Positions 16,520 through 25,776 of a DNA stretch of 64,000 nt are shown in pieces; within the stretch, counting starts at the first letter, position 1, and every line of letters starts with the position of its first letter. The DNA lies in NCBI RefSeq assembly GCF_900112205.1, contig NZ_FOKW01000002.1, positions 62,001-126,000 of the forward strand, given 5' to 3'. Under the pieces are notes generated by a model. It saw only the letters and a list, made by a program, of their open reading frames with translations, was not told the origin of the DNA and made no database searches. The DNA comes from Natronobacterium haloterrestre. GTDB lineage: Archaea > Halobacteriota > Halobacteria > Halobacteriales > Natrialbaceae. Position numbers and translations under genes: made by a program.

Positions 16520-18058
16520 ATGTCACGCTCGCTCTCGGACGCGGTCGCCGCGGTCGTCGCGGTGTTTCGCCGCCGACCCGGGGACCTCCTCCCGCTGTAC
16601 GTGCTCGGGACCGCGATTCCGGCGGTCGCCCGGGTCGTCCCGTTCTTCACGGCCGCCGTCGCCTATCTCCACCTCGAGACGACGGGCCGACTCCGGGCGG
16701 CCCGGGACGAACTCGCCGGAATCGAGACGACACCGCCCGACCCGGAAGCCGACCCGGCGGCTTTCGAGGCGTGGACCGAGGAACTCGTCCCCGTCGTCGA
16801 ACAGTTGCTGACTCCCACGACGGGTGCTCTGGCGGCCGCCGCCGTGCTCGGACTCGTCCTCCTCGTTATCGTGCTCGTCCCGATCGTCTCCGCGGCGCAA
16901 CTGTCGGCCTGTTACGGGCGCTTGCGCGGCGAACGCGGACTGATCGCCGGCATCGCAGGCGGGAGGCGGTACGCCCTTCGATTCCTGGCGCTGTACGTCC
17001 TCGAGGTGGTCCTCTGGATCGTCGTCATCGCGAGCGTCGGGGCCGTCGTCGCGGCGCTGGTCGGCGGCTTCTCGTTCGCCGGCGCTCCGCTGGCCGGCGC
17101 GCTCGCGGCCCTCCTCGCGGCCCTCGTCGGTATCGCGGCAGTGGCCGCCGTCCGGGCCGCGTTCGCCTTCGCACCGGTCGCCGTCGTCGTCGACGACGCG
17201 AGCGTTTTCGGTTCGCTGTCGGCGACGGCCTCGTTCGTCCGCGCTCGGCCAGTCGGGGCCGCCTTCTACTACGTGATCGCGATCGGCTCGACGGTCGCGC
17301 TCTCGACCGTCGCCGGTGCGTTCGCGCTGCTCGAGGTCGCGTCGCTCGTCCCGGTCCTCTCGACGCTGCTCTTGCTCCCCGCGCTCGACCTGCTGAAGAC
17401 GGCGCTGTACTGCGACCACCGGGGTCGGCTGACGCCGCCGGCGACCCCGGACCGATCCGTGTGGGCGCAGTTCCGGGCCGGCCTCGGCCGGGGCTGGGGC
17501 GAGATGTGGTCGTTCGTCCGTGCGACGCCGTTGCTCCACGCCGCCGTCGTCGCGCTGGCGCTGGTCGGCTTCTGGCTCGGCTGGCGCGCCGCCGCGCCGT
17601 TCGTCGGCGTCGAGGCGTTCGAGGCGTCGATTTCGGGGCGACTCGAGGGTCACGTCCCGCCCGCGGCCGCGCTGGAGTTCTTCGGGAACAACTGGATGGT
17701 TGCGCTCTCGACCGCCCTCTCGGGGATCGCCCTCGCGGTGCCGGCGGTCGTCTCCGTGCTGTTCAACGGGGCGTTCTTCGGGATCTATGCTCGTCTCGAG
17801 GCCGACCCCCTCGAACTGGTCGCGTTCGTGGTCCCCCACGGAATCCTCGAAATCCCGGCGATCTTCATCGCGGGCGCGCTCGGGATCTACCTGGGCGTCG
17901 CCTTCTGGCGACGGCTCCGGGGCCGGCTCCCGCGGGTCGCGTTCGCCGACGACCTCGAGCGGGCGTTCTGGGTGCTGGTCGGCGTGGGTATCCTGCTCGC
18001 GGTCGCGGCCGCGATCGAGGGGTTCGTCAGCCCGTACTACTACCAGCCGTTCCTCTGA
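16520..18058 (+). CDS. Large polytopic membrane protein, unknown
   Basis: 512 aa with roughly eight to ten hydrophobic segments, for example LPLYVLGTAIPAVARVVPFF, AAAVLGLVLLVIVLVPIVS, FLALYVLEVVLWIVVIASVG, GAALAALLAALVGIAAVAAV-like stretches, VVALALVGFWLGWRAAAPFV, and a glycine/proline helix pair near the C terminus (IPAIFIAGALGIYLGVAFW). A SpoIIM-like end (FNGAFFGIYA, LVAFVVPHGILEIPAIFIAG) is visible around residues 400-450, hinting at the stage II sporulation M/DUF95 membrane fold. No catalytic residues stand out. Preceded by a 270-nt gap containing its promoter. Function unknown. Confidence 0.75.
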   Translation: MSRSLSDAVAAVVAVFRRRPGDLLPLYVLGTAIPAVARVVPFFTAAVAYLHLETTGRLRAARDELAGIETTPPDPEADPAAFEAWTEELVPVVEQLLTPTTGALAAAAVLGLVLLVIVLVPIVSAAQLSACYGRLRGERGLIAGIAGGRRYALRFLALYVLEVVLWIVVIASVGAVVAALVGGFSFAGAPLAGALAALLAALVGIAAVAAVRAAFAFAPVAVVVDDASVFGSLSATASFVRARPVGAAFYYVIAIGSTVALSTVAGAFALLEVASLVPVLSTLLLLPALDLLKTALYCDHRGRLTPPATPDRSVWAQFRAGLGRGWGEMWSFVRATPLLHAAVVALALVGFWLGWRAAAPFVGVEAFEASISGRLEGHVPPAAALEFFGNNWMVALSTALSGIALAVPAVVSVLFNGAFFGIYARLEADPLELVAFVVPHGILEIPAIFIAGALGIYLGVAFWRRLRGRLPRVAFADDLERAFWVLVGVGILLAVAAAIEGFVSPYYYQPFL

Positions 18059-18158
18059 GCCGACGAACCGGCGATACCCTCCGGATTTCACGCCCGCCCC
18101 GTTCCCTCCATGCGAACAGACCGAACCAATAAAGGCCGGCCGGTCCGTCGTAGGTGAC

Positions 18159-19118
18159 ATGACGACGAGGCTCGGAACGGCGAGTGCGGGGCCCGGTGAG
18201 GTCGATACGGGCCGTCTCGAGGTCGGCGAGACCCGGGACGGGAGCACGTTCGGCCTCCCCGTCGCCGTCGTGAACGGTGCGAAGCCGGGGAAGACGCTCT
18301 ATATGCAGGCGGCAAGTGACGGCGACGAACTCAACGGCGTCGGCGTCCTCCAGCGGGTCGTCCCGCAACTCGACCCCGCCGAGATCGCGGGGACGATCCT
18401 GATCGTCGGAATCGTCAACTACCACGCGTTCCAGGTCGCCGAGCACCGCAACCCCATCGACGACACGAAGATGAACCGGGCCTACCCCGGCTCGGAGAAC
18501 GGCACCTCGAGCGAACGCATCGCCGCCGCGACCTTCGAGGCGGCGACCCGCGCCGACCTCATTCTGGATCTCCACCAGGGGTCGACCAGCCGGATGATCG
18601 ACGAGGTCAGGGTCCGCTGTGGGACCCGCCACCGCCTCCACGACGAGTGTCTCGAGCTCGCGAAGGCCTTCGGCTGTGGCTACGTCCTCGACCAGAAAGG
18701 GCCGGACGGCCAGCTCGCCCGCGCCGCGCCGGACGAGGGGATCCCGACCGTCGACCCCGAACTCGGCGGCTGCGTCGGCTGGGACGAGACGAGCATCCGG
18801 AAGGGCGTCGAGGGCGTCTTCAACGTCCTCACCTACTACGACTTCCTCGAGGGGACGGTCGACCCCGAGCGTCAGACTCGCGCCAACGGGTTCGAACAGT
18901 ACGGCGCGTCCTGTGGCGGCCTCATCGACTTCGAGAAGGACCTCGGCGATGAGGTCGCCCGCGGCGAGACGCTGTACCGGATCACCACACCCTTCGGGGA
19001 GACGAAAGAGACCGTCACCGCCGACAGCGACGGGATCCTCTGGCGGACCCGCCGGCTCCCCCAGGTCGCCACCGGGGAGTACGTCTGTTCGCTCGGGACC
19101 GACCTCGACTCCTACTGA
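18159..19118 (+). CDS. Succinylglutamate desuccinylase/aspartoacylase-family zinc deacylase
   Basis: 319 aa. The zinc carboxypeptidase-like fold is visible: KTLYMQAASDGDELNG (with DGDE in the place of the usual GxHG/GDE zinc motif), VNYHAFQVAEHRNPIDDTKMNRAYPG (the R-N-x-x-D-x-x-x-N-R-x-F/Y-P substrate signature), LILDLHQGSTSR (zinc His) and a C-terminal beta domain (GGLIDFEKDLGDEVARGETLYRI). Members hydrolyse N-acyl amino acids. The first zinc ligand is Asp rather than the common His, so specificity or metal use may differ. The stop is followed after 2 nt by the threonine-synthase-like gene: one operon. Confidence 0.85.
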   Translation: MTTRLGTASAGPGEVDTGRLEVGETRDGSTFGLPVAVVNGAKPGKTLYMQAASDGDELNGVGVLQRVVPQLDPAEIAGTILIVGIVNYHAFQVAEHRNPIDDTKMNRAYPGSENGTSSERIAAATFEAATRADLILDLHQGSTSRMIDEVRVRCGTRHRLHDECLELAKAFGCGYVLDQKGPDGQLARAAPDEGIPTVDPELGGCVGWDETSIRKGVEGVFNVLTYYDFLEGTVDPERQTRANGFEQYGASCGGLIDFEKDLGDEVARGETLYRITTPFGETKETVTADSDGILWRTRRLPQVATGEYVCSLGTDLDSY

Positions 19119-19120
19119 TC

Positions 19121-20224
19121 ATGTCCTCGGATCTCACCTGTCCCGCCTGCGGGACCACGTACGCCGCCGGACCGGACGAACCGTGGCGTTGCGAGTGCGG
19201 ACGCGCCCTCGAGTACGTCGAGCGGCCGCTCCCGGAGGGCGATCCGCTCCCGCTCTCGCGGCTCGATACCAGCGACGGCCTGTGGACGTTCTTCGAGTTC
19301 CTGCCGATCGAACCGCACGTCACCTTCCACGAGGGCTTTACCCCGCTGGTCGACGCGCCCGAGTGGGACGCCGAGTTCAAACTCGAGTACGTGTTCCCGA
19401 CCGGGTCGTTCAAGGACCGCGGCGCGACGACGACCCTCTCGCGGGCGGTCGAACTCGGCGTCGAGAAGGTCATCGAGGACTCCTCGGGCAACGCCGGCGC
19501 GGCGATCGCGACCTACGCGGCCCGTGCGGGCCTCGAGGCGGACATCTACGTCCCCGCGGACGTCAAGCAGTCGAAACTGATGACGATCCAGCGCGCCGAC
19601 GCCCGTCCGGTCCGGATCGAGGGTACCAGGCAGGACGTGACCGACGCCTGCATCGAGGCCGTCGAGGAGGGCGAGGGCTGGTACGCCAGTCACGCCTGGA
19701 ACCCGGCCTTCTACGCGGGGACGATGACCTTCGCCTTCGAGGTAGCCGCCCAGCGAGGGTGGACGGTCCCGGACGCGGTCGTGCTCCCGGTCGGGCACGG
19801 CACCCTCTTCCTGGGCGCCTACCAGGGGTTCGCCCGGCTCAACGAGGCCGGGATCGTCGACGGGATGCCGAAACTGCTCGCCGGCCAGGCCCAGGGCTAT
19901 GCCCCGATCGTCGAGGAACTCGACGGCGGCGGGGTCGACGACGGGACCGAGCCCAGCGAGATCGCCGACGGCATCCAGATCACCACGCCCGCACGCGGGA
20001 CGGAGATCCTCGAGGCGATCCAGGAAACCGACGGGGACGCGATCGCGCTCGACGACGACGAGATCGAGACCGCGATCGACCGACTCCACCGCGGGGGCTT
20101 CTACGTCGAACCGACGAGCGCCGTCGCCCCGGCGGCGCTCTCCCGGTACCGCGAGGAAGGGGTCGTCGATCCGGACGACGACGTCGTCGTCCCGCTGACG
20201 GGGAGCGGACTGAAGACGTTGTAA
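19121..20224 (+). CDS. Threonine synthase-like PLP enzyme
   Basis: 367 aa. It starts with a zinc-ribbon-like CPACGTTY...RCECGR (residues 6-28). A fold-type II PLP domain follows: the Schiff-base lysine lies in PTGSFKDRGATTTLSRAVE and the phosphate-binding loop is EDSSGNAGAAIATYAARAGL. Later motifs are YASHAWNPAFYAGTMTFAFEV and VVLPVGHGTLFLGAYQGF. The C-terminal ends in PLTGSGLKTL, which is typical of threonine synthases. Canonical threonine synthases of haloarchaea look alike but carry more of the N-terminal domain, so this may be a paralogue acting on another hydroxy-amino acid. It is co-transcribed with the deacylase upstream. Confidence 0.85.
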   Translation: MSSDLTCPACGTTYAAGPDEPWRCECGRALEYVERPLPEGDPLPLSRLDTSDGLWTFFEFLPIEPHVTFHEGFTPLVDAPEWDAEFKLEYVFPTGSFKDRGATTTLSRAVELGVEKVIEDSSGNAGAAIATYAARAGLEADIYVPADVKQSKLMTIQRADARPVRIEGTRQDVTDACIEAVEEGEGWYASHAWNPAFYAGTMTFAFEVAAQRGWTVPDAVVLPVGHGTLFLGAYQGFARLNEAGIVDGMPKLLAGQAQGYAPIVEELDGGGVDDGTEPSEIADGIQITTPARGTEILEAIQETDGDAIALDDDEIETAIDRLHRGGFYVEPTSAVAPAALSRYREEGVVDPDDDVVVPLTGSGLKTL

Positions 20225-20441
20225 CCCCGCGTCGCCCCGCGAGGCTGGGCCGAATCGACGCGAGCCGAGGTCACGCCGCCGACGGGGACTCGCCGCTCAC
20301 CGCACGTGTCTCGTCGCCGAAAAACGAAAACCGAAGCCGAGGACGACCTCGTCCGACAGTTCTCCGCTCTCCTGGGACCGAGTTGCGGGTTGCGAGCCAC
20401 GCCTGCGTGCTCGCGACCGCGATGTCGAGGAGGCCGTCGCG

Positions 20442-20990
20442 TTACTCCTCTTTCGCGTCGAGGACCTTCTGGATGTACTCGTCTTCGCTGAGTTCGTTCT
20501 TGATGTAGTCGACGACCCACTCGACGTCGACCAGGACGGCGAGGACGTGGCTGCCCTCGTACTCGAGGACCCACTCGACGGTGCTGATCTCGGCCTTGAA
20601 GCTGTCGGGATCCGTGACTGCGTCCGCGATGTCGTGGGCGACGGTCTCGAGTTCCTGCGAGAGCACTTCGGGGTCGGTGGTCTCGGTCTGCGTGACGACG
20701 TAGAGCCGGTCGTCCTCACGGTCGACCTCCATGACCGTCATCACGTCGCTCTCGGAGTCCATGTCGTCGTCGAAGCCGGGGACGTCGTCGTCGCCGTCGT
20801 CGCCGTCGTCTCCGTCGTTGCCGTCGTTGCCGTCGTCACCGTTGTCATCGTACCCGTCGTCTCCGTTGTCGTCGTCCATCCCGTCGTCCCCGTCGTCGGG
20901 GTTTTCGTCGCCGGTTTCGGTACTTGAACAGCCCGCAAGCACGGTTGCGAGCGCGGCTCCACTGCCGAGGAGGATCTTACGTCGCTCCAT
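20442..20990 (-). CDS. Lipoprotein with Asp/Gly/Asn repeat linker
   Basis: 182 aa. The start is MERRKILLGSGAALATVLAGC: a twin-arginine-like pair plus lipobox LAGC. Residues 28-78 are an almost pure D/G/N repeat (DDGDDG, NGDDGNDG) made by GAC/GGC triplet expansion. The C-terminal 100 residues are an ordered domain (MTVMEVDREDDRLYVVTQTE, HDIADAVTDPDSF, WVLEYEGSHVLAVLVDVEWV). The repeat probably acts as a flexible tether from membrane to domain. Function unknown. The gap upstream (20991-21512) holds its promoter and a 30-nt tandem repeat. Confidence 0.8.
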   Translation of the reverse strand: MERRKILLGSGAALATVLAGCSSTETGDENPDDGDDGMDDDNGDDGYDDNGDDGNDGNDGDDGDDGDDDVPGFDDDMDSESDVMTVMEVDREDDRLYVVTQTETTDPEVLSQELETVAHDIADAVTDPDSFKAEISTVEWVLEYEGSHVLAVLVDVEWVVDYIKNELSEDEYIQKVLDAKEE

Positions 20991-21290
20991 GCTCGAGCGG
21001 TCGAGGGACTCCGGGATTAGTAATTAGCTCGTACTGTCATCGTGGTTGATGTTGTCGTGCAAACTCCTCGAGGACGCCGTTAGATGCTCCTCTGGCCGAT
21101 ATAACGTCACCAGAACACGCCTGTCGTACGTTCACGAACGCTTACCAGTTTCGACCGCCCACAGTCTCGAGCGATCGAGTCTCCGGATCGTGCGGTAGTC
21201 ATCGGTTTCGACAAATAATCGGTTGTAGACCCCGTAGCGGCCGTTACAGGCGGGGCCTACCCCGAGGTAACGGGCTGCTGGACGATCGAC

Positions 21291-21350
21291 GGCGGTCGAC
21301 GACGGGGATCGAGCGGGGACGGCGGTCGACGACGGGGATCGAGCGGGGAC
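21291..21350. repeat. Two perfect tandem copies of a 30-nt unit
   Basis: GGCGGTCGACGACGGGGATC followed by GAGCGGGGAC occurs at 21291-21320 and again without a mismatch at 21321-21350, in the noncoding gap between the lipoprotein and MinD-like genes. Each unit has GTCGAC at its centre. Nothing else was recognised in the gap. Confidence 0.9.
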
Positions 21351-21512
21351 GGCGTCGTCGCGGGGTGGCCGAGGACGGCGAGGAGAGAAAGAGACGGCAG
21401 GTCGGGACATCCGAACAGAAGTCGATACGAAGCCGGTCGCGAATTTTCGGCCGTTCCAACGAGGAACGGCCACACGTATGCGACCGGCGTTATATCGTTC
21501 TGTCCCGCAGTA

Positions 21513-22406
21513 TCAGGAGTCGGATTCCGCTTCCGTAATCGCGCTCGAGACTTCGTCGTGTGCGGCCTCGCCGCCGTCGCCGTCGCCGTCGCTGTCGTCC
21601 GCTTCGTCCCGGGAGTCGGATACGGGCGCGTCGGCGTCGCCTCCGGCCGACGTGTCCGTCGTCTCTCCGCGACGGCGTTTCGCACGTTCCTCGAGGTCGA
21701 TGCCCGCCAGGTCGGCGGCGATCCGGCGGTACGCGCTCGCTGCGGGTCCGTCGGGTTCGTAGACGACGAGCGGCGTTCCGGCGTAGACGCTCTCGCGGGC
21801 CGCGGGGTCGTCGGGGACGGCACCGATCAGCGGCACGCCGAGCTGGGCGGCGATCTCCTCGTAGGAGACGTCGCTGTCGGCGTGCGTGCGGGTGACGATC
21901 AGGCCTTCGACCTCGCCGCCGGCGCGGTCGGTCAACTCGATCGTCTTCCGGGAGTCCTGGACCGCTGCGGGTTCGGGCGTCGAGACGACGAGGACGCCGT
22001 CGGCCAGCCCCAGCGGGAGGACGGTTTCGTGGCTGATGCCCGCGCCGACGTCGAGGAAGACGAAATCGTAGGTCTCCCGCAGTTCCGCGACGACGTCACG
22101 AAGTCCCTCGGGGGAGGCTTTCGCGTAGTCGTCCAGCCCCGTGCCGCTGGGAACCGCGACGATGTTATCCGCCAGCCGGTAGGTGGCGTCCTCGAGCGAT
22201 GCGTCTTCGGTCAACACGTCGTGCAGGGTGGTCGCGTCGGGGGAGAGGCTCACGAACCCTGCGAGGTTCGCCATGCCGAGGTCGACGTCGACGACGGCGA
22301 CCCGCTCGCCCGCCTGTGCGAGCGCGGTCCCGAGGTTTACCGTCGTCGTCGTCTTCCCGACGCCGCCCTTCCCGCTCGCGATGGCGTACACCGTCTCCTG
22401 AGACAT
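21513..22406 (-). CDS. MinD/ParA-type P-loop ATPase
   Basis: 297 aa. The deviant Walker A is SGKGGVGKTTTTVNLG (residues 11-26), followed by VAVVDVDLGMANLAGF (switch I/Walker A' region), FVFLDVGAGISHETVLPL (Walker B) and a sensor-like VVSTPEPAAVQDSRKTI. The last 55 residues are acidic and low-complexity. No clear MinD membrane-targeting amphipathic helix is visible before the acidic tail. Haloarchaea carry several MinD homologues, with roles in positioning surface machines such as archaella; which one this is cannot be told here. It is divergent from prf1. Confidence 0.88.
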   Translation of the reverse strand: MSQETVYAIASGKGGVGKTTTTVNLGTALAQAGERVAVVDVDLGMANLAGFVSLSPDATTLHDVLTEDASLEDATYRLADNIVAVPSGTGLDDYAKASPEGLRDVVAELRETYDFVFLDVGAGISHETVLPLGLADGVLVVSTPEPAAVQDSRKTIELTDRAGGEVEGLIVTRTHADSDVSYEEIAAQLGVPLIGAVPDDPAARESVYAGTPLVVYEPDGPAASAYRRIAADLAGIDLEERAKRRRGETTDTSAGGDADAPVSDSRDEADDSDGDGDGGEAAHDEVSSAITEAESDS

Positions 22407-22574
22407 ACTCGATTACTGTCCGAACCGACGAACGGCAACACCTTAAATCGTCACTTCGCGTCCGGGGCCCGCGGATGGGAAAACAAGTCGGAATACTTCG
22501 GTTTTCGTGGGAGACTATCACGGTTCGTCGGCGTGTCAAAGAATACTTAGCCGCAGCACCGTTTTGTACGCCCA

Positions 22575-23834
22575 ATGAGCCAGGAGGGCGAGCAGGAGCA
22601 ATCCGACCGGAAAAAATACGAGTTCCGGAAGGTCATCGAGGATCTCAAGGACTACGACGGGTCCGGGACGCAACTCGTCTCGATCTACGTTCCCGAAGAC
22701 CGCCAGATCAGCGACGTCGTTCAACACGTCACCCAGGAGCACAGCGAAGCGGCCAACATCAAGTCCAAGCAGACGCGGACGGCCGTCCAGGACGCGCTGA
22801 CCAGCATCAAGGACAGGCTGCGCTACTACGACACCTACCCGCCGGAAAACGGGATGGTGCTGTTCTCGGGCGCCGTCGACTCCGGTGGCGGCCGCACCGA
22901 GATGGTCACCAAGGTCCTCGAGAGCCCGCCCCAGCCGGTCGAGTCGTTCCGCTATCACTGCGACTCCGACTTCCTCACCGAGCCGCTCGAGGAGATGCTG
23001 GCGGACAAGGGGCTGTACGGCCTGATCGTCCTCGACCGACGCGAGGCCAACGTCGGCTGGTTGAAAGGCAAACGCGTCGAACCCGTCAAGTCCGCCTCCT
23101 CGCTCGTCCCGGGCAAGCAGCGCAAAGGTGGCCAGTCTGCCCAGCGATTCGCCCGCCTGCGACTCGAGGCGATCGACAACTTCTACCAGGAGGTCGCCGG
23201 GATGGCCAACGACCTGTTCGTCCCCAAGCGCCACGAACTCGACGGCGTGCTCGTCGGCGGTCCGTCGCCGACGAAAGACGAGTTCCTGGACGGCGACTAC
23301 CTCCATCACGAGCTTCAGGACAACGTGATCGGCAAGTTCGACGTCGCCTACACCGACGAGTCGGGGCTGTACGACCTCGTCGACAGCGCGGAAGACGCGC
23401 TGGCCGACGCGGAGGTGATGAAGGACAAGAAGCAGATGGAGGAGTTCTTCGAGGAACTCAACGCGGGCGACCTCGCGACCTACGGGTTCGAGCAGACCCG
23501 GCAGAATCTCGTGATGGGCGCGGTCGACCGCCTGCTGATCAGCGAGGACCTCCGGAAGGACGTCGTCACCTACGACTGTCCCGAGTGTGGCAACACCGAC
23601 CGGGAAGTCATCGACCGCCGGAAGGCGACGCCCGACCACACGTGCAGCGACTGCGGGACCGAGATCGAGGCCGACGAGGAGGACCGCGAGGACGCGATCG
23701 ACCACCTCATCGAGATCGCCGAACAGCGCGGTACCGAGACGAAGTTCATCTCGACGGACTTCGAGAAGGGCGAACAGCTGTACAACGCCTTCGGCGGCTT
23801 CGCGGGTATCCTCCGGTACTCCACCGGCGTCTAA
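22575..23834 (+). CDS. prf1: Peptide chain release factor aRF1
   Basis: 419 aa, as expected for archaeal aRF1, which reads all three stop codons and triggers peptide release. Domain 1 has the stop-decoding NIKS motif (61-64). Domain 2 has the catalytic GGQ (185-187, GKQRKGGQSAQRF). Domain 3 includes a zinc-ribbon-like insertion CPECGNTD...CSDCGTE and ends FGGFAGILRYSTGV. A TATA element GAATACTTAG (22541-22550) is about 27 nt from the ATG, so the message is probably leaderless. Confidence 0.97.
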   Translation: MSQEGEQEQSDRKKYEFRKVIEDLKDYDGSGTQLVSIYVPEDRQISDVVQHVTQEHSEAANIKSKQTRTAVQDALTSIKDRLRYYDTYPPENGMVLFSGAVDSGGGRTEMVTKVLESPPQPVESFRYHCDSDFLTEPLEEMLADKGLYGLIVLDRREANVGWLKGKRVEPVKSASSLVPGKQRKGGQSAQRFARLRLEAIDNFYQEVAGMANDLFVPKRHELDGVLVGGPSPTKDEFLDGDYLHHELQDNVIGKFDVAYTDESGLYDLVDSAEDALADAEVMKDKKQMEEFFEELNAGDLATYGFEQTRQNLVMGAVDRLLISEDLRKDVVTYDCPECGNTDREVIDRRKATPDHTCSDCGTEIEADEEDREDAIDHLIEIAEQRGTETKFISTDFEKGEQLYNAFGGFAGILRYSTGV

Positions 23835-23918
23835 CGGTCGCTTCGCTGTCTTCCTGGCTCCCCTCGTTTTCCGACCCCCGTCGGCTATCGGTTCGGGCCG
23901 ACTCGAGGCCGCGACCGC

Positions 23919-24164
23919 TTAGAGCGTGCCGCGAAGATAGATCGCGTTCTCGGTGATCCGCTCGATGCTCCCCTCGTCGAGCGGGTGCGCCCGTTCCGTG
24001 ACGTCGCCCCAGCCCAGTTTGGCCTTGATCGTGCCCGTGATTCCGGGGTTCGGATCGACGTAGCCGTGCCCGTTCCTGACTTCGACGATGCGACCGACTT
24101 CGGTCCCGTCGGGGTTCAGTACGCGTTTTCCTTCGTCGGCTTTCGTGATCGTGTCTCTGTTCAT
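23919..24164 (-). CDS. PRC-barrel-like small protein
   Basis: 81 aa. One small beta-barrel fold: TITKADEGKRVLNPDGTEVG, RIVEVRNGHGYVDPNPGI, IKAKLGWGD and a final IERITENAIYLRGTL. The lengths and order of strands fit the PRC-barrel family seen in RimM and photosynthetic reaction centres, which in archaea usually occur as single small proteins that bind RNA or other proteins. It is convergent with prf1. Role unknown. Confidence 0.75.
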   Translation of the reverse strand: MNRDTITKADEGKRVLNPDGTEVGRIVEVRNGHGYVDPNPGITGTIKAKLGWGDVTERAHPLDEGSIERITENAIYLRGTL

Positions 24165-24396
24165 ATCGGGTCCGCCGTGTGCGTCGAGTAATCGCTCGGT
24201 AGCGCCAGTGGATCGGTGGGGGTGACGCGTAATAAACGACCGAAACCGTTGTATTCCCCCACTGAACCGTTACCGCTCGCGGAACGGACGGCGAAGGACC
24301 TGTCGGTGTTTCTGACCGTTCTCGAGCGGTGTAACGACGTCCTACTCACACACAACAGAAGGGTTATAGCGGTAGTCCCGTATTACCAGGCGATCA

Positions 24397-25143
24397 ATGG
24401 ACGCGTGCGAGTTCCCCGCCTCGATCGACGACCCCCGCGTTACCCGGCAGTTCTGTCGCCGCCTCCCTGGCGCGGACGGCGACGTCACCCTCCTCGGCGT
24501 CGTCCACGACCACCCCGCGAGCGTCGGCCGCGTCGAGCGCGTGCTCGAGGCCGTCGACCCCGAGAGGGTCGCACTCGAGTTGCCCCCCGCCGCGGTCCCG
24601 TTATACGAAGCGTACGCCCGCGACGCGGCCGCCGAGTCGACGCGGCCGCGGTTCGGCGGCGAGATGAGTGCGGCGATCCGGGCCGCTCCGGACGCCGAGA
24701 TCGTCGGCATCGACGCACCGAACTGGTCGTTCCTCCGGCGACTCCTGACCCGGCTGGTCGCGGACCGGGCCTCGGCCGAGACCGCCCGCCGCGTCGTCTC
24801 GAGTCTCGGCGCGGCGTCCCGGGAGGCGCTGACCTGCCGGATCGCCGCGACCGTGACGAACGCGACGTCGATGACGGTCGCCCGCGACGAGCACGAACCG
24901 ATCGAGTACGACTGTAGCCACGACGATCCGCCTGAGCGCCAGGCCGCTCACGAGCGGTCCCACGTCGCCGGAGTCCGCGCGCTGCTGGGCAGCGTCGCGG
25001 ACGACGGCGCGCTCGCCTACCGCGACGGGACCCGCGAGGAGTGTATGGTCGACCGACTCGAGTCGCTGCGACGCGAGGAGGGCGACGTCGTCGCTGTGGT
25101 CGGGATCGACCACCTCGAGACCATCGCCGACGAACTCGCCTGA
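24397..25143 (+). CDS. TraB/PrgY-family-like protein
   Basis: 248 aa. The N terminus has DVTLLGVVHDHPASVGRVERVLEA (the GVVHxH motif) and PERVALELPPAAVPLYEAY, with a later IVGIDAPNWSF and a C-terminal VVAVVGIDHLETIADELA (the GxxH motif). These GxxH/E positions are those of the TraB/TIKI/EreA-like predicted metalloproteases. Unlike many archaeal TraB proteins there is no C-terminal membrane domain, so this is a soluble, short version. Actual substrate unknown. An ATG at 24397 follows a TATA-like GGTTATAGC about 30 nt upstream. Confidence 0.7.
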   Translation: MDACEFPASIDDPRVTRQFCRRLPGADGDVTLLGVVHDHPASVGRVERVLEAVDPERVALELPPAAVPLYEAYARDAAAESTRPRFGGEMSAAIRAAPDAEIVGIDAPNWSFLRRLLTRLVADRASAETARRVVSSLGAASREALTCRIAATVTNATSMTVARDEHEPIEYDCSHDDPPERQAAHERSHVAGVRALLGSVADDGALAYRDGTREECMVDRLESLRREEGDVVAVVGIDHLETIADELA

Positions 25144-25256
25144 CTGCGGGCGGTCGTTTTCCGTTTCCCGGGCTACTGCCGGTAGCCACCGCTGTCCTCG
25201 AGGCCGTCGCTGAGGGCGTGAAGAATCACATCCGCGTCCGCGTCCGCGTCTGCACG

Positions 25257-25616
25257 TCAGCGCCGTCCCGTCGGCCGCCTCGAGCGCGAGTCCGCCGCCC
25301 GGTACTCCTCGGCGGGTGGTTCGATCACGACGTCGCCGTCGGCCTCGATCGTGACGCGGTAGCCGGAGACGACGAACGAGACCTGCCCGCGCGTTCTGGC
25401 CGTGCCGTCGTAGCGCGGTCGAAAGAGTTTGTCGAGCGCGTCCGGATCGACGGCCTCGTACAGCGAGATGCGACCGTCGGTCGGGTCCACTCCCATGCAG
25501 TCCGCGAGCGCGTGAACGACGGTCGTACTGAGCGTCGCCGGCCCGTCGGGGTCGTGCGTGACTCGGTAGACCTCCGGGGGTCGGGGCTGCGATGCGGGGG
25601 GTGTGCGTTCGTGCAT
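25257..25616 (-). CDS. HalOD1-type domain protein
   Basis: 119 aa. The core (residues 20-100) reads TLSTTVVHALADCMGVDPTD, ISLYEAVDPDALDKLFRP and VSFVVSGYRVTIEADGDVVI, the pattern of the HalOD1 output domain found in haloarchaeal signalling proteins, often as a single-domain protein or after response-regulator receivers. Flanking residues are low-complexity. No receiver or kinase gene is adjacent, so its input is unknown. Confidence 0.8.
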   Translation of the reverse strand: MHERTPPASQPRPPEVYRVTHDPDGPATLSTTVVHALADCMGVDPTDGRISLYEAVDPDALDKLFRPRYDGTARTRGQVSFVVSGYRVTIEADGDVVIEPPAEEYRAADSRSRRPTGRR

Positions 25617-25776
25617 GACTGTCCTTCCTGCTACTCTCGAGGTGACTGCTAAAAGCGTACTCCTTCATGGATCTATCTCCGAGGCCGTCAGTCCGGTGTT
25701 CGTGACCGTTCGAACGCTCGACAGCTACCGCTCCGGCACCCGACGTCGACCGGATGTGTCACACGCGGGGCGTGCC

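Noticed and set aside
21132-21473. 113-codon minus-strand frame in the gap before the MinD-like gene
   Set aside because: It runs through the 30-nt tandem repeat (giving repeated ARSPSSTAV), has no motif and no promoter. Treated as noncoding.
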